Source: Leptodactylus fallax (lineage: Eukaryota > Chordata > Amphibia > Anura > Leptodactylidae). From it: DNA of 64,000 nt. A model generated the notes under the pieces. That model did no database searches and was not told where the DNA came from. It saw only the letters and a list, made by a program, of their open reading frames with translations. Of this stretch, positions 52,345 to 63,862 are shown piece by piece; positions within the stretch are counted from its first letter, which is position 1, and each line of letters starts with the position of its first letter. The position numbers were made by a program, and so were the translations under genes. The DNA is taken from assembly GCA_947044405.1 (NCBI GenBank), contig CAMRHE010000067.1, positions 4,355,501-4,419,500 of the forward strand, in the 5' to 3' direction.

Positions 52345-52978
52345 TCATTGATAGCACTAACAGACCTATTTTAAAAATAATTTTTTTGCCCGGAAAACCC
52401 CTTTAAGTGTATCAGGGATGGAGCCTGATTTGCAAATTTCCCTACAGGTAGCCACAAAAGCCCAGAATGCCTTCTAGAATTCTGCCCAATGTCATCCCTT
52501 TAGCAGTGAACAACATCAGCCTCTACCTGCATCACAGCTGTCTGAGAAATCTGGCAAATCAGGTCCACCCCCGATACACGTGCTGGCTGATTTGCATATC
52601 CATAAAAAGATGATTATCCCTGTATTGCTTCATCAGTTTGTGCCACAAAGGTATGTCTTTGCTCCTATTTAAAAAAAAAAAAACAGTACATGGCACAATT
52701 ATTGGCTTGAAAGGCATTTTGGACCTGAAATACGTTATTTTAAGGGGGAATACTTCTGACATATATTCAAGAAAAAATAATTAAAGTGTGACCTAATGTA
52801 CGCAATGAGAGATTTTTTTGGTGTGAAATTGTGTCTCAAGGGTGTAGAGACACCGAGAAAATCTCACCCACAAAACTCTAATACTATGTACATCAACTAC
52901 CTTGAAGAAGCATCGATGAAACATCTATGGGCAGTAATATTCTATCCTCAGGTTAAAGGGGACAGACTTGAGCAGTTA

Positions 52979-53170
52979 GGCTAAGATCACATCTGCCTCA
53001 GTCTCTTCCGCAGAAACCGCCAAAAATTGGTGTAGTTAAAAGCCTAACGGTGGACTTTTCTCTCTGTTGGTTTCGGTTTTGAAATGGCGGACACCCAATG
53101 AACATTCGGGTCGACCTATGTCCAAGTGTAACTGCTAAAACAGCGGTTCGCCTCAAATGTGAATCTAGCC
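52979..53170. mobile_element. TTA-flanked miniature element (PIF/Harbinger-like)
   Basis: The ends GGCTAAGATCACATCTGCC and complement of CAAATGTGAATCTAGCC lie between TTA (52976-52978 and 53171-53173). Length 192 bp, with no coding region. Confidence 0.7.
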
Positions 53171-53724
53171 TTATGGAGTTAACCCACAGTTTTGTGGTCA
53201 GCTCTCTGGCAGTGGTAGGGGGCAGATGAACCATCGATTTGGTTTTGATGTTTGTGTTCATATATATAGTATTGCATATTGTCCTTTAAAGTGATATTCT
53301 GAACCTGTGTAAGTTGCATCATTTAAAGACCTTTCATCACTTCCAACAAGTCCAGCTCTTTGTATTGTTTAGTAGGTGCTGCTCCACTGATTCTGGAATT
53401 GCTGGAATTTTTTATCTAGCCCCCACCATTCCTGAGCAATCAATGCTGTAATCTTTGGTCCCTGATATGCTTTTTAGGCTCTGTACTGTCAGGAGGGCTG
53501 TGTCAGACAGATGTGATACTGAGCCCTGACACTGTCTGCCTCTGATTGGAGCTCTGAATCACGCCCCCTGCCTGGCACCGCCCTTCTGACATTACAGAGC
53601 TCAATAGCACATCAGGCACCAAAACTACCTGTGCTTGTTGCTGGGGAATGGTGGGGGCTAGAGATAAAATTCCAACTACGCTGGAATCAGTGGAGAAGCG
53701 CCTATTAACAGATTCTAAGAACTA

Positions 53725-55291
53725 CAGTCATGGCCAAAAGTTTTGAGAATGATACAAATATTAATTTTTACAAAGTCTACTGCTTCAGTTTTTCTAATGG
53801 CAATTTGCATATACTCCAGAATGTTATAAAGAGTAATCAGCTTAACAGCAATTACTTGCAAAGTCAATATTTGCCTAGAAAATGAACTTTATCCCCCAAA
53901 ACACATTTCAACATCATTGCAGCCCTGCCTTAAAAGGACCACCTAACATCGTTTCAGTGATTGCTCCATTAACACAGGTGTGGGTGTTGATGAGGACAGG
54001 GCTGGAGATCAATCTGTCATGATTAAGTAAGAATGACACCACTGGACACTTTAAAAGGAGGCTGGTGCTTGCCATCATTGTTTCTCTTCTGTTAACCATG
54101 GTTATCTCTAAAGAAACACGTGCAGTCATCATTGCACTGCACAAAAATGGCCTAACTGGGAAGAGTATTGCAGCTAGAAAGATTGCACCTCAGTCAACAA
54201 TCTATCGCATCATCAAGAACTTCAAGGAGAGAGGTTCCATTGGTGCCAAAAAGGCTCCAGGGCGCCCAAGAAAGACCAGCAAGCGTCAGGACCGTCTCTT
54301 AAAAGTGTTTCAGCTGCGGGATCGGGCTACCAGCAGTGCAGAGCTTGCTGAGGAATAGCAGCAGGCAGGTGTGAGTGCATCTGCACGCACTGTGAGGCGG
54401 AGACTCTTGGAGCAAGGCCTGGTCTCAAGGAGGGCAGCAAAGAAGCCACTTCTCTCCAGAAAAAACATCAGGGACAGACTGATATTCTGCAAAAGGTACA
54501 GGGAGTGGACTGCTGAGGACTGGGGTAAAGTCATTTTCTCTGATGAATCCCCTTTTCGATTGTTTGGAACATCTGGAAAACAGCTTATTCGGAGGAGAAG
54601 AGGTGAGCGCTACCACCAGTCTTGTCTCATGCCAACTGTAAAGCATCCTGAAACCATTCATGTGTGGGGTTGCTTCTCAGCCAAGGGAATCGGCTCTCTC
54701 ACAGTCTTGCCTAAAAACACAGCCATGAATAAAGAATGGTACCAGAATGTCCTCCAAGAGCAACTTCTCCCAACCGTCCAAGAGCAGTTTGGCGCTCAAC
54801 AATGCCTTTTCCAGCATGATGGAGCACCTTGCCATAAAGCAAAGGTGATAACTAAATGGCTCAGGGAACAAAACATAGAGATTTTGGGTCCATGGCCTGG
54901 AAACTCCCCAGATCTTAATCCCATTGAGAACTTGTGGTCAATCATCAAGAGACGGGTGGACAAACAAAAACCAACAAATTCAGACAAAATTAAAGCATTG
55001 ATTCTGCAAGAATGGACTGCTATCAGTCAGGATTTGGTCCAGAAGTTGATTGAGAGCATGCCAGGGAGAATTGCAGAGGTCCTGAAGAAGAAGGGTCAAC
55101 ACTGCAAATATTGACTTGCTGCATTAACTCATTCTAACTGTCAATATAAGCTTCTGTTACTCATAATATGAATGCAATTCTATTTCTGTATGTGATAAAA
55201 ACATCTGACAAACACACATAAAAACCAGAGGGCAGCAGATCAAGTGAAAATAGAATATTTGTGTCATTCTCAAAACTTTTGGCCATGACTG
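53725..55291 (+). mobile_element. Tc1/mariner transposon, DD35E family (copy C)
   Basis: Same ends, TA flanks (53723-53724 and 55292-55293) and exact length, 1567 bp, as copy B. Reading the two side by side I find about a dozen substitutions and no indels, so the insertions are young relative to the other elements here. Confidence 0.95.
54098..55114 (+). pseudogene. DD35E transposase with a single nonsense codon
   Basis: Identical in frame and length to the copy B gene, but TGG has become TAG at 54356-54358 (Trp to stop, about residue 87), inside the DNA-binding half. All catalytic motifs downstream are intact (FSDESPF, QHDGAPCH, NPIENLW), and it keeps the Pro residues that copy B has lost. 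The lesion is one transition, probably recent. Confidence 0.93.
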
Positions 55292-55319
55292 TAGAATTGT
55301 GTAGGTGGTGAAATCTCCT

Positions 55320-56973
55320 CTATAAATATGCTACATAAATTAAAGTCTGTGATTATGTTATAAATAGTACATCAATGCTGGTTGCTGTGTAAGAAATGTT
55401 ATTTTCAGCATTTACTTTCTTTAGTACCAAATATTTATGTTTTCTATCTAAAATGTATTATAAACAGCAAACTCCCAGCTGCATCTTCATTCCCACAAAT
55501 GTTGCGCTGCTACCAATAGCTCTAGATCACTCCAAATTACAGTCATATAAAGTGAGGCCAGAGGTCTGGAAATTGCTTTAGTCAATGAGACATGTAGCAG
55601 GCTTATTTTATTTGTGGTCATGCTGATGATATAATAGAAGAAGAACACATTCTTTCCATGTTTAAGAGAAGAACAGAAGGTAGACATATCCGATAGATGA
55701 ATGGTGCTCTCCTTGTTGTAGTGTCTGGAAGGTTTTATATTAAAAAATCCATCTTAGTGTCAAAGAAAGAAAACATTAAGTACAAAGTATACAGTAACTA
55801 TATAGCGTGGGCTTTTGCTCTCTTCATAACAGAGGACCGGTATAATGTGTGATATTAGATATTGCAGGTTGGTGAACTCTCAGAAATAACTTTTTGTGTT
55901 AGCTGTGAGTAGTTACATATAAACCGTGATAAGAGCACCAATAATATGAAGGTATTCTCTAGGTATAAGGTTTTATTTGTTATACTGCTTTTTGAATTTC
56001 ATTTATAAAGACATTGGGGCAGATTTACTAAATCCGACTCAGACCAGACAGTCAGAATTTGCACCAAATTTATCACATTGGCTTACACTGTGGTATAGAT
56101 TTGCTATATCTTGCTATATATTCTATACACTTTTCCCTTTCTTGTGCCACCTCTTGGCCGCCAATATTTTGCACCAAAATTTTCCCACATTGGCACAAAG
56201 AACTTTCTCCTCGACCGGTTCCTGTTTTAAAATGATGGACAACCAATGGACCCAATTATAGTCTAAAGGGTCCACCGGGCTCTGTGTGTAACCATTATTT
56301 TAGTGGTCCACCTCTCCGTTGTTCTGGTCGTCTGGTGTGAACCTAGCGTAACGTTTTTTTTTTTTTTTTTATTCTGGCACATTTAGCATAGTAAATCTCC
56401 ACTGGTCTCAGCACAGTGGAGACTGATACTAGACTTTTGCACATAGAAAGTATTAGCTTTGACAATACCTCCTTGAAATAGTAATGCACAAAACAGCTTG
56501 TAATAAGTTATGAATTTTCCAAAAATTTCAGGTTTGGCCAAACCTGAGATTTATATGGTTCACCACCCACAAATAGTTATTATGATCTGGGATCTTTTCA
56601 GACCCAAAAGTGTAATAATTGTGGGTCCTGGGAAAGTGTGGAAATATAATGAACAGCTTATTATTAATAATAGTACAGTAACCCAAAGTATAATGATCGG
56701 AGTATCGGGGAGGTGACAAACATAAAAACCACTTTTACTTACCTATCCTGGTCTCCGGTGCACTCCCTGCTTTAGGCTCTCTTCAATGTTGCACAGACGT
56801 CACGTGAGTCAAGGCCGGCGTCGCGACCTAATGACGTCAGCCTGGCTCCAAGCAGTGACAACAGTGCCGCCTGAGGCGGCTGCCTCACCTCGCCTCATTA
56901 GAGTGCGCCACTTATAGTACTTGTGGTCCTGTCTGAACCAACAGTTATGGGAGACCTTTGCAAATTTCCTTAA
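55320..56973. other. Non-coding stretch with interspersed repeat fragments
   Basis: At about 56020-56200 a phrase 'ggggcagatttactaaatcc' begins a repeat I know as common in frog genomes. At 56505-56720 a repeat resembling 27110-27230 occurs. No gene recognised. Confidence 0.45.
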
Positions 56974-57242
56974 AGGGAGTCTGTCACCAAAACCCAGCAT
57001 ATTAATCCAGCACTGCAGATAGATTGGTTAGGGTCACCAGAATTCTGAAGTGTTTTCCCCTTGTGAATCGGTGTCTGTGTTGCCAGGATATTGCTGTTTT
57101 TGTCAATATGCAAATTAGCTCTTTGGAACAGCAGGGGAATGCCCTTGTTTCTCCAAAGAGTTCATTTGCATATTGACAAAAACTGTTATACCGGAGGCAC
57201 TCATTCACAAGGAGGAATAAATAGTTTGATTCAGGTGACCCT
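56974..57242. mobile_element. Partial TTAA-type palindromic element
   Basis: Starts AGGGAGTCTGTCACCAAAAC after TTAA (56970-56973). The inner arms pair ('gtcaatatgcaaattagctc' against 'catttgcatattgac') and the right half reaches 'ttcaggtgaccct', but the terminal complement and closing TTAA are absent. Confidence 0.6.
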
Positions 57243-58143
57243 AACGGTCAATGTTTGGATATACATACAGGAAAAATGGGACACCGATCATGGGATTAGT
57301 GGATAGTGATAACTTGGTAACTTTAATACCGGATATTATTCTCTCTAGAGTAATTAATCCACGGTACAATTATAGTGGATTCTGTCTTTGATTATGCATA
57401 TTACTAAATTCAAAAAAGATAAAAACTTAGATTTGGTCAGATGTGCTAAAATCACATAATTGGATATGTTTACTATCAGTAAATATAAACTTGAAAACCA
57501 TCTATTTTTTAGACTTCTATCCTATTTGACTTATGTTTCTGATATAACTCGACAGAACAGCACATCATGCAGTGTGTACAGCTAAATGATGAATGGTGCA
57601 TTTAAAATGATGGATAGCCTCGCAGTAGAAGCATATCCAGTCTGTGGATGTGTATTACAACTAGGGGCGAAGACTCGCTGACTCCAGACCTGAAAACATC
57701 ATAATTACATTGGGAATAATGTGGCAATTATCAGAATAATTCAAGTACTTATTTGTAGATATTAACCCTATAACAGATAACTGTATTATTCATATGGTTC
57801 AATAAAAAAACAATGAAGAGTTTTCAGCAGTTGATAACTTTTAATGGCTAACTGAAAAAAATTATGACAAATAGTAAGCTTTCAAGACTACGTAGGTCTC
57901 TTCATCATATACATAATATCTGAAGAATCACATATTTATGCAGAAAAGAACATAGGGACATAGTGGTGAATGAGACAAGGGATATAAAACAGAGCTATCA
58001 ATATAAGGAGGGAAGGAAACAGACAAAGCAGTAAATACTGGAGCAGTTCCTTGATAAGGAGAGTGAAAGTTTTATTGCCTCCTGATTGAGATCTGGTCAC
58101 TGGTTGTGATGCCCTCAGCAGATCTAAAGACACATTCCTTAAC

Positions 58144-58768
58144 CCCTTCCCAACTTCCCCCAAGTGAACTCTGAACCTGGGCATTAGCGCTGGGTCTCCG
58201 CTGTAGAATACTGCAGAGCGACCACCATCTTTACGGCGAGTGCCGGTTCTTTAAAGATGGCGGCCACTCTGCAGCAGAATGGCCGACATCTTTAAAGACC
58301 CAACATTCACCGTAATAGTACAGCGGATGCCGGATCTTTAAAGATGGTGCCCGCTCTGCAATGTTCTACAGCAGAAACCCAGCGCTAATGCCCGGGATCA
58401 AAGTTCTCTTGGGGGAACTCGGCTGCCATCTTTAAAGACCTGGCATCTGCCGTATTATTACGGTGAGAGCTGGGTATGTAAAGCACTATGGAATTTACGG
58501 TGCTATATAAATAAACTAATAATAATAATAATAATAATAATAAGTTAAAGATGGTGACCGCTTTGCTGCAGAGCAGCCACCATAGCTACCGATCACTCTG
58601 ATCGAGGGCATTGCAGGCCAGGACCCCCCCCCCCCCCCAAAAAAAAAAAAATTATCGTTGCAGGCCTGTTCCAATGACAGCCAGGCGCCTACTGAAGGCC
58701 ATTGGTCTCTAGATATTGGTCTGTAAGTGGCCAATCTGTTTAAAAGTCATCTTTTAATAGTGGATGTA
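58144..58768. repeat. Repeat block with recurring 'ctttaaagatgg' motif and a SINE tail
   Basis: The motif 'ctttaaagatgg' or its complement occurs at least five times between 58225 and 58560. A SINE 3' end with an (AAT)n tail lies at about 58460-58546 ('ggtgctatataaataaac'). C and A homopolymers follow near 58625. No gene. Confidence 0.6.
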
Positions 58769-60298
58769 CAGTGGGGAAAAAAAAAGTATTTAGTCAGCCA
58801 CCAATTGTGCAAGTTCTCCCACTTAAAAATATGAGACAAAATGAGAAAACAAATCCAGAAAATCACATTGTCTGATTTTTAAAGAATTTATTTGCAAATT
58901 GTGGTGGAAAATAAGTATTTGGTCACCTACAAACAAGCAAGATTTCTGGCTCTCACAGACCTGTAACTTCTTCTTTAAGAGGCTCCTCTGTCCTCCACTC
59001 ATTACCTGTAGTAATGGCTCCTGTTTGACATTGTTATCGGTATAAAAGACATCTGTCCACAACCTCAAACAGTCACACTCCAAACTCCACTATGGTGAAG
59101 ACCAAAGAGCTGTGGAAGGACACCAGAAACAAAATGGTAGACCTGCACCAGGCTGGGAAGACTGAATCTGCAATAGGCAAGCAACTTGGTGTGAAGAAAA
59201 CAACTGTGGGAGCAATAATTAGAAAATGGAAGACATACAAGACCACTGATAATCTCCCTCCATCAGGGGCTCCACGCAAGATCTCACCCCGTGAGAACGG
59301 TGAGCAAAAATCCCAGAACCACACGGGGGACCTAGTGAATGACCTGCAGGAAGCTGGGACTAACGTAACAAAGGCTACCGTCAGTAACACACTACGCCGC
59401 CAGGGACTCAGATCCTGCAGTGCCAGACGTGTCCCCCTGCTTAAGCCAGTACATATCTGGGCCCATCTGAAATTTGCTAGAAAGCATTTGGATGTTCCAG
59501 AAGAGTATTGGGAGAATGTCATATGGTCAGATGAAACCAAAGTAGAACTGTTTGGTAGAAACACAACTGGTCGTGTTTGGAGGAGAGTGAATGCTGAGTT
59601 GCATCCAAAGAACACCATACCCAGTGTGAAGCGTGGGGGTGGCAACATCATGCTTTGGGGCTGTTTCTCTGCAAAGGGACCAGGACGACTGATCCATGTA
59701 CATGAAAGAATGAATGGGGCTATGTACCATGAGATTTTGAGTGCAAACCTCCTTCCATCAGCAAGGGCATTGAAGATGAAATGTGGCTGGGTCTTTCAGC
59801 ATGACAATGATCCCAAGCACACCGCCAGGGCAACGAAGGAGTGGCTTCGTATGAAGAATTTCAAGGTCCTGGAGTGGCCTAGCCAGTCTCCAGATCTCAA
59901 CCCCATAGAAAACCTTTGGAGGGAGTTGAAAGTCTGTGTTGCCCAGCGACAGCCCCAAAACATCACTGCTCTAGAGGAGATCTGCATGGAGGAATGGGCC
60001 AACATACCAGCAACAGTGTGTGCCAATCTTGATAAGACTTACAGAAAACGTTTGACCTCTGTCATTGCCAACAAAGGATATATAACAAAGTATTGAGATG
60101 AACGTTTGTTATTGACCAAATACTTATTTTCCACCATAATTTGCAAATAAATTCTTTAAAAATCAGACAATGTGATTTTCTGGATTTGTTTTCTCATTTT
60201 GTCTCTCATAGTTGAGGTCTGCCTATGATGTCAATTACAGGCTGGCCAAATCTTTTTAAGTGGGAGGACTTGCACAATTGGTGGCTGACTAAATACTT
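58769..60298 (+). mobile_element. Tc1-like transposon (copy G), right end truncated
   Basis: The left end CAGTGGGGAAAAAAAAAGTA follows TA (58767-58768). The IR/DR layout has outer and inner 'aagtattt(a/g)gtca' motifs. The right repeat stops at 'gactaaatactt' (60298) without the last 15 or so bases, which should read as the complement of the left tip. It is inserted inside the second Penelope-like element. It is the same subfamily as copy A. Confidence 0.92.
59092..60096 (+). CDS. Tc1-like transposase, open frame with an internally shifted segment, DD34E
   Basis: A 334-residue frame from [14 protein letters not shown], with helix-turn-helix ([14 protein letters not shown]), [15 protein letters not shown] and NPIENLW, 34 residues between the last D and E. 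Between about residues 65 and 77 the sequence ([10 protein letters not shown]) does not look like the family. Read one frame over, the same bases give [12 protein letters not shown] residues as in copy A, and copy A has six G where this has five at 'acacggggg'. The frame is open only because an upstream deletion and this one-base loss cancel. The product lacks part of the DNA-binding region and is probably inactive. Confidence 0.88.
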   Translation: MVKTKELWKDTRNKMVDLHQAGKTESAIGKQLGVKKTTVGAIIRKWKTYKTTDNLPPSGAPRKISPRENGEQKSQNHTGDLVNDLQEAGTNVTKATVSNTLRRQGLRSCSARRVPLLKPVHIWAHLKFARKHLDVPEEYWENVIWSDETKVELFGRNTTGRVWRRVNAELHPKNTIPSVKRGGGNIMLWGCFSAKGPGRLIHVHERMNGAMYHEILSANLLPSARALKMKCGWVFQHDNDPKHTARATKEWLRMKNFKVLEWPSQSPDLNPIENLWRELKVCVAQRQPQNITALEEICMEEWANIPATVCANLDKTYRKRLTSVIANKGYITKY

Positions 60299-60472
60299 AG
60301 CATCTTAATGTTAGGGTTGTAAGTGACTACCAGTGGGATCTGATTGTTTTCCGGTTTTGTTTTGTACTGTAATGGTTTACATCTTGGTGTTCTGGTGGTT
60401 CCATTGAGATGGTGAGGGGAGTTACACAGAAACTACATCCACTATTAAAATCAATATTTCCAGACCCCTGAC

Positions 60473-60962
60473 CCCCCTAATCTCAGGAATATCACCATCA
60501 GAAGCTCACTGTCCCCTCCAACAATAACAGGAACACTACCCTGCAACCAGAGAAAATGTAAAACCTGCCCATGCATAATGACCACCGACAAGATAGATAT
60601 GCAACTGTAATCGGGATGATGAAATCCCAGATACCTCCACCTCCACCTCCCCAAATGTGGTCTACCTAATTATATGTACAGAATGTCCCACTAGTGGTCT
60701 GTATGTAGGTGAAACAAGGCAGAAACTTATGATGAGGATGGACTCGCATCACCATATCAAAGAGAAGAGGACAGATCTCCATGTGCCAAACATTTCTGTA
60801 ACTGTATACTCAATATAAGTGACATAAAATGTTGGTACTGAAAGGAAACTTCTAATCTCAGAGAGACAGGAGGATCTGGGAATACAAACTCATGACAACC
60901 TTTGACACACTCAGGACAGGGATGAATGTGTCTCATGGATTTATGTCTTTCTACATCACTTA
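60473..60962 (+). pseudogene. Penelope-like ORF remnant with GIY-YIG motif
   Basis: One frame gives PPNLRNITIRSSL, then a Cys-rich segment (CNQRKCKTCPCI) before a stop near 60610. Further on PNVVYLIICTEC followed by GLYVGETRQKLMMRMDSHH corresponds to the endonuclease of the 51363-52070 frame. The later part has drifted out of frame and has lost the AAHF-type block. No RT domain is present. Confidence 0.82.
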
Positions 60963-61555
60963 AGGAATGTGTCTTCAGATCTGCTGAGGGCATCACAACC
61001 AGTGACCAGATCTCAATCAGGAGGCAATAAAACTTTCACTCTCCTTATCAAGGAACTGCTCCAGTATTTACTGCTTTGTCTGTTTCCTTCCCTCCCTATA
61101 TTGATAGCTCTGTTTTACATCACTTGTCTCATTTATCACTATGTCCCTGTGTTCTTTTGTATATAAATATGTGATTCTACGGATATTGTGTAAATCATGC
61201 CTGATGAAGAGACCTAAGTAGTCTTGAAAACGTACTATTTGTCATCATCTTTTCAGTTATCCATTAAAACGTATAAACTTCTGAAGACTCTTAATTTTTA
61301 TCTTTTATATCTACTGACTAATACTGTACAAAGATATATTTTTTCCGTAAAGACATATGGTTCAATGTGATACTACATTAGAATACTCAGGGCTGGTTTC
61401 AGCAACCGGGCAGGTGCAGAAGCCCAAAGCTCCTGGAGGGGCCCACTAAAGGTCCACTATGAGCGCTTCCCTCAATACAGATGAAAATGCACATTGCATT
61501 GGTAACGGACAGGGAACAAGCAATGTTATGGATTCAATTATCACATAAGGGTCAT

Positions 61556-61790
61556 ACGGAGGTCATTATATTTTGTGAAGACATAAGATGGCCATTATAC
61601 TTTGTAGGGATATATGGGGCCAATATACTGTGTGGAAGTACAAGAAGCCACTATACTGTGTGAGGTCATAAGGGGGCCATTATATTTTGTGGGGCATATG
61701 GGGGCCATTATATTTTGTGGGTTAAATAAGGGAACCATTATTCTGCATGAGAGGTCACTAAACAGGACATTATATTATGTGTGGATGATT
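61556..61790 (+). repeat. Degenerate minisatellite, unit about 30 bp
   Basis: About seven imperfect units of the form 'ggggccattatattttgtgg' plus roughly ten variable bases, for example near 61676, 61704 and 61600. Unit length and sequence vary, so it is old. The open frames across it are incidental. Confidence 0.7.
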
Positions 61791-63798
61791 CCAGAAGGTT
61801 ATTCTGATTCTGGATGTTTTTTTGCTGCAGTGTCTTTTTGATGAACAAATTGTTAGAAGGGGGCCGATGAGGTTCTGTTGCCCAAGGGCCCAGACAAACC
61901 TTGAGTCAACCTGGGGAATCCTACCCAGCTGAACTCTTTAATGTGTAAACATGGGGTTAAGAGAGGGTGTCATTTCTCTTTTCATTTTAAGAGAGCAGAA
62001 AGTCTAGTTATACACCTGAGTGCGAGTCACTACTGTTCCCATTGAAAACTGGTCAATAAGTGACACGGATATAGCGAATCATTTTATCTTACAATATTGA
62101 CTTTCCTGACCTGTCTTTTCATGAGCAGCTCTAAATCAGCTGGACACAGTTTTCAGTATAAACAATGTATGTTGACCTTATGCGACTGCGGAGTATGGAG
62201 ACGAATGTAAATGCTGTTTGTGGTGTATTAGCCAGCCATAGACTGGAGAGATAAAACTGTGATATATATTTTCTTCTAAATTTAAGGAAAAGCTTATTTC
62301 AAATACAGTTGGCAGAAAATGACATTTACAGTATTCTTCCATAGCTTTGTACTGTCGGGGGGACAATGACACTACTCAGTAAGGCCCGCCCTTCTGACAG
62401 TGGAGGGATATTGGTGTGAAAACTAATGGCACCGATATCTCCGGCTCTGGGGTGCATACTAGCAAAGCTGACAGTGCACAGAATTCAGCAACCAAGCAAT
62501 TTCCAATACAACATGGAGGTACAGTTGGTGATGGTTCTTGCAGCAAAATATATGCCTAAATCAATACCCTATTGTGCCAATTATTCTGGTTCTTGTTACT
62601 CTCAGTAGAACTGTCCTGTATACTCCCAGAATGGCTCTGTCATTCCTATGGTGAAACACAGTCTCTTCTAAAAGGCTGTGACAGGCCTCCAACTCTCTCC
62701 CAAAATGGCACTAAACACTCCAAACTCCAGTCGAAGACTGTCAGCAACATTCTCTCCCTGTCTCAGGGTTGCAGCTTACAATTTTCAGACTATACACTCC
62801 CTCTCCCTGCCTACTCACTTACTAGCAGAGCTGGAACCGGTCTTTCCTCTTTGGAAGCCAGATGAAGACTCCCAGTCCCATCCCAATACCCAGCCATGTG
62901 CTGGCTGAGACAAACTATTGGCTCCAAAAAGCGTTCCCCCATCCTTAGTGGAACATCCCTTTTAAAGGTGAATAATAACAGTTACATAAAACACAGCATA
63001 AAGCTATGTACAAGTGGCACACAATATAATAAATACAAATGACATAGCACAGCGAGTGTTTAGCCACTTACACCACTACGCACTTACACCAAAATATTAT
63101 ACTTGTGCAAGCTTGTGCACATTTTAAATTTGGCTTTTTTTTTTTTTTTTTTTTTTTTACTCCTGTTAGCCACATCCCTTTTTCTAGACTTATACACAAT
63201 ACATTTGGAGCACATCATTTACACATCTTTTCACCTCAAATTAGAAAATTTTTGTCACATAAGGGGTTTAGAATTACAAAAAAAATTTACTCTCCCTCCT
63301 TGGACTGCAGACAAAAATGCTGAATTAGTTTTTGTTCCCTTCTGTTCATTTCTGTAGGTGTACAAGCATTTGTGGTTTGATTTAAAGGGATTGTAAGGCA
63401 GGTCATTCTTTTTTCTTTTCCTAGAATGGGATGGAATACTCTTCTCACTAATGTGTTGACTGTGATCTGAGAAAAAATAGAGCATGCTCTATGCTCTATT
63501 GTTTCACAGATCGGCCTCTTGAGTCCAATTTCATGGACCTGATTCACCCATAGAGATGCATGGCTCCATGAAAAAAATGAATCATGCACAGATCCATTAA
63601 ACAAATGGTTGAGTCTTGGCTTGGTCATGTCATAGAGTGTAAGGAAGGTTTGGTGGGGAGAACCACTGACGCTGGATTGCTTCTTTATTATATACTGAGA
63701 CTTTGGAAATCACCCATGCAGTGTTACTTCTGGTTCTTGAGTCAATGATGGGTACCAGGACTTCCCAGGAATCTACCCTGTTGTAAGTGTAGGTGAGA
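61791..63798. other. Non-coding stretch
   Basis: A 25-base T run at 63135-63159. Short frames only; no recognised gene, RNA or element. Confidence 0.45.
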
Positions 63799-63799
63799 A

Positions 63800-63862
63800 A
63801 GTAGTATAATGTTGTACCGTGTTAGCCATAGAAAGTAGTGGAAGAGTGAAGAAATCAGGCTC
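63800..63862 (+). repeat. Penelope terminal fragment
   Basis: 'gtagtataatgttgtaccgt' and 'gtggaagagtgaagaaatca' match the reverse complement of 52280-52344, the outer end of the Penelope-like element at 51069. Only about 60 bp is recognisable before similarity is lost. Confidence 0.75.

Larger units (their letters stand above)
50756..52402. mobile_element. TTAA-type miniature element interrupted by a Penelope-like insertion
   Basis: The ends AGGGGTTGTCCGGCAAAATC and complement of GCCCGGAAAACCCCT lie between TTAA (50752-50755 and 52403-52406). Without the insertion it is about 360 bp, the shortest of three variants of this family. The target region 'gatagcactaacagacc' is intact in the 46904 copy ('ggcactaacagacc'), which shows what the site looked like before insertion. 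Confidence 0.85.
53327..55318. mobile_element. TTAA-type foldback element hosting Tc1 copy C
   Basis: The left end AGACCTTTCATCACTTCC follows TTAA (53323-53326). The inner arms pair ('gtgctgctccactgattctg' against 'ggaatcagtggagaagcgcc'). The right arm is interrupted by the Tc1 element; beyond it 'gaattgtgtaggtggtgaaa' resembles the expected terminus, though the closing TTAA is decayed. The extent on the right is approximate. Confidence 0.6.
57804..61353 (+). mobile_element. Second Penelope-like insertion with inverted arms, hosting Tc1 copy G
   Basis: Flanked by a 13-bp direct repeat, catatggttcaat, at 57791-57803 and 61354-61366. The left arm (about 57808-58143) is an inverted copy of the right arm (about 60960-61310). 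Between them are a repeat-rich block (58144-58768), the Tc1 element (58769-60298) and a decayed GIY-YIG coding remnant (60473-60962). The layout mirrors the Penelope insertion at 51069. The Tc1 element and block entered later. Confidence 0.8.

Noticed and set aside
63135..63159. Poly-T run as the tail of a minus-strand processed pseudogene
   Set aside because: No coding similarity and no target duplication were visible next to it.
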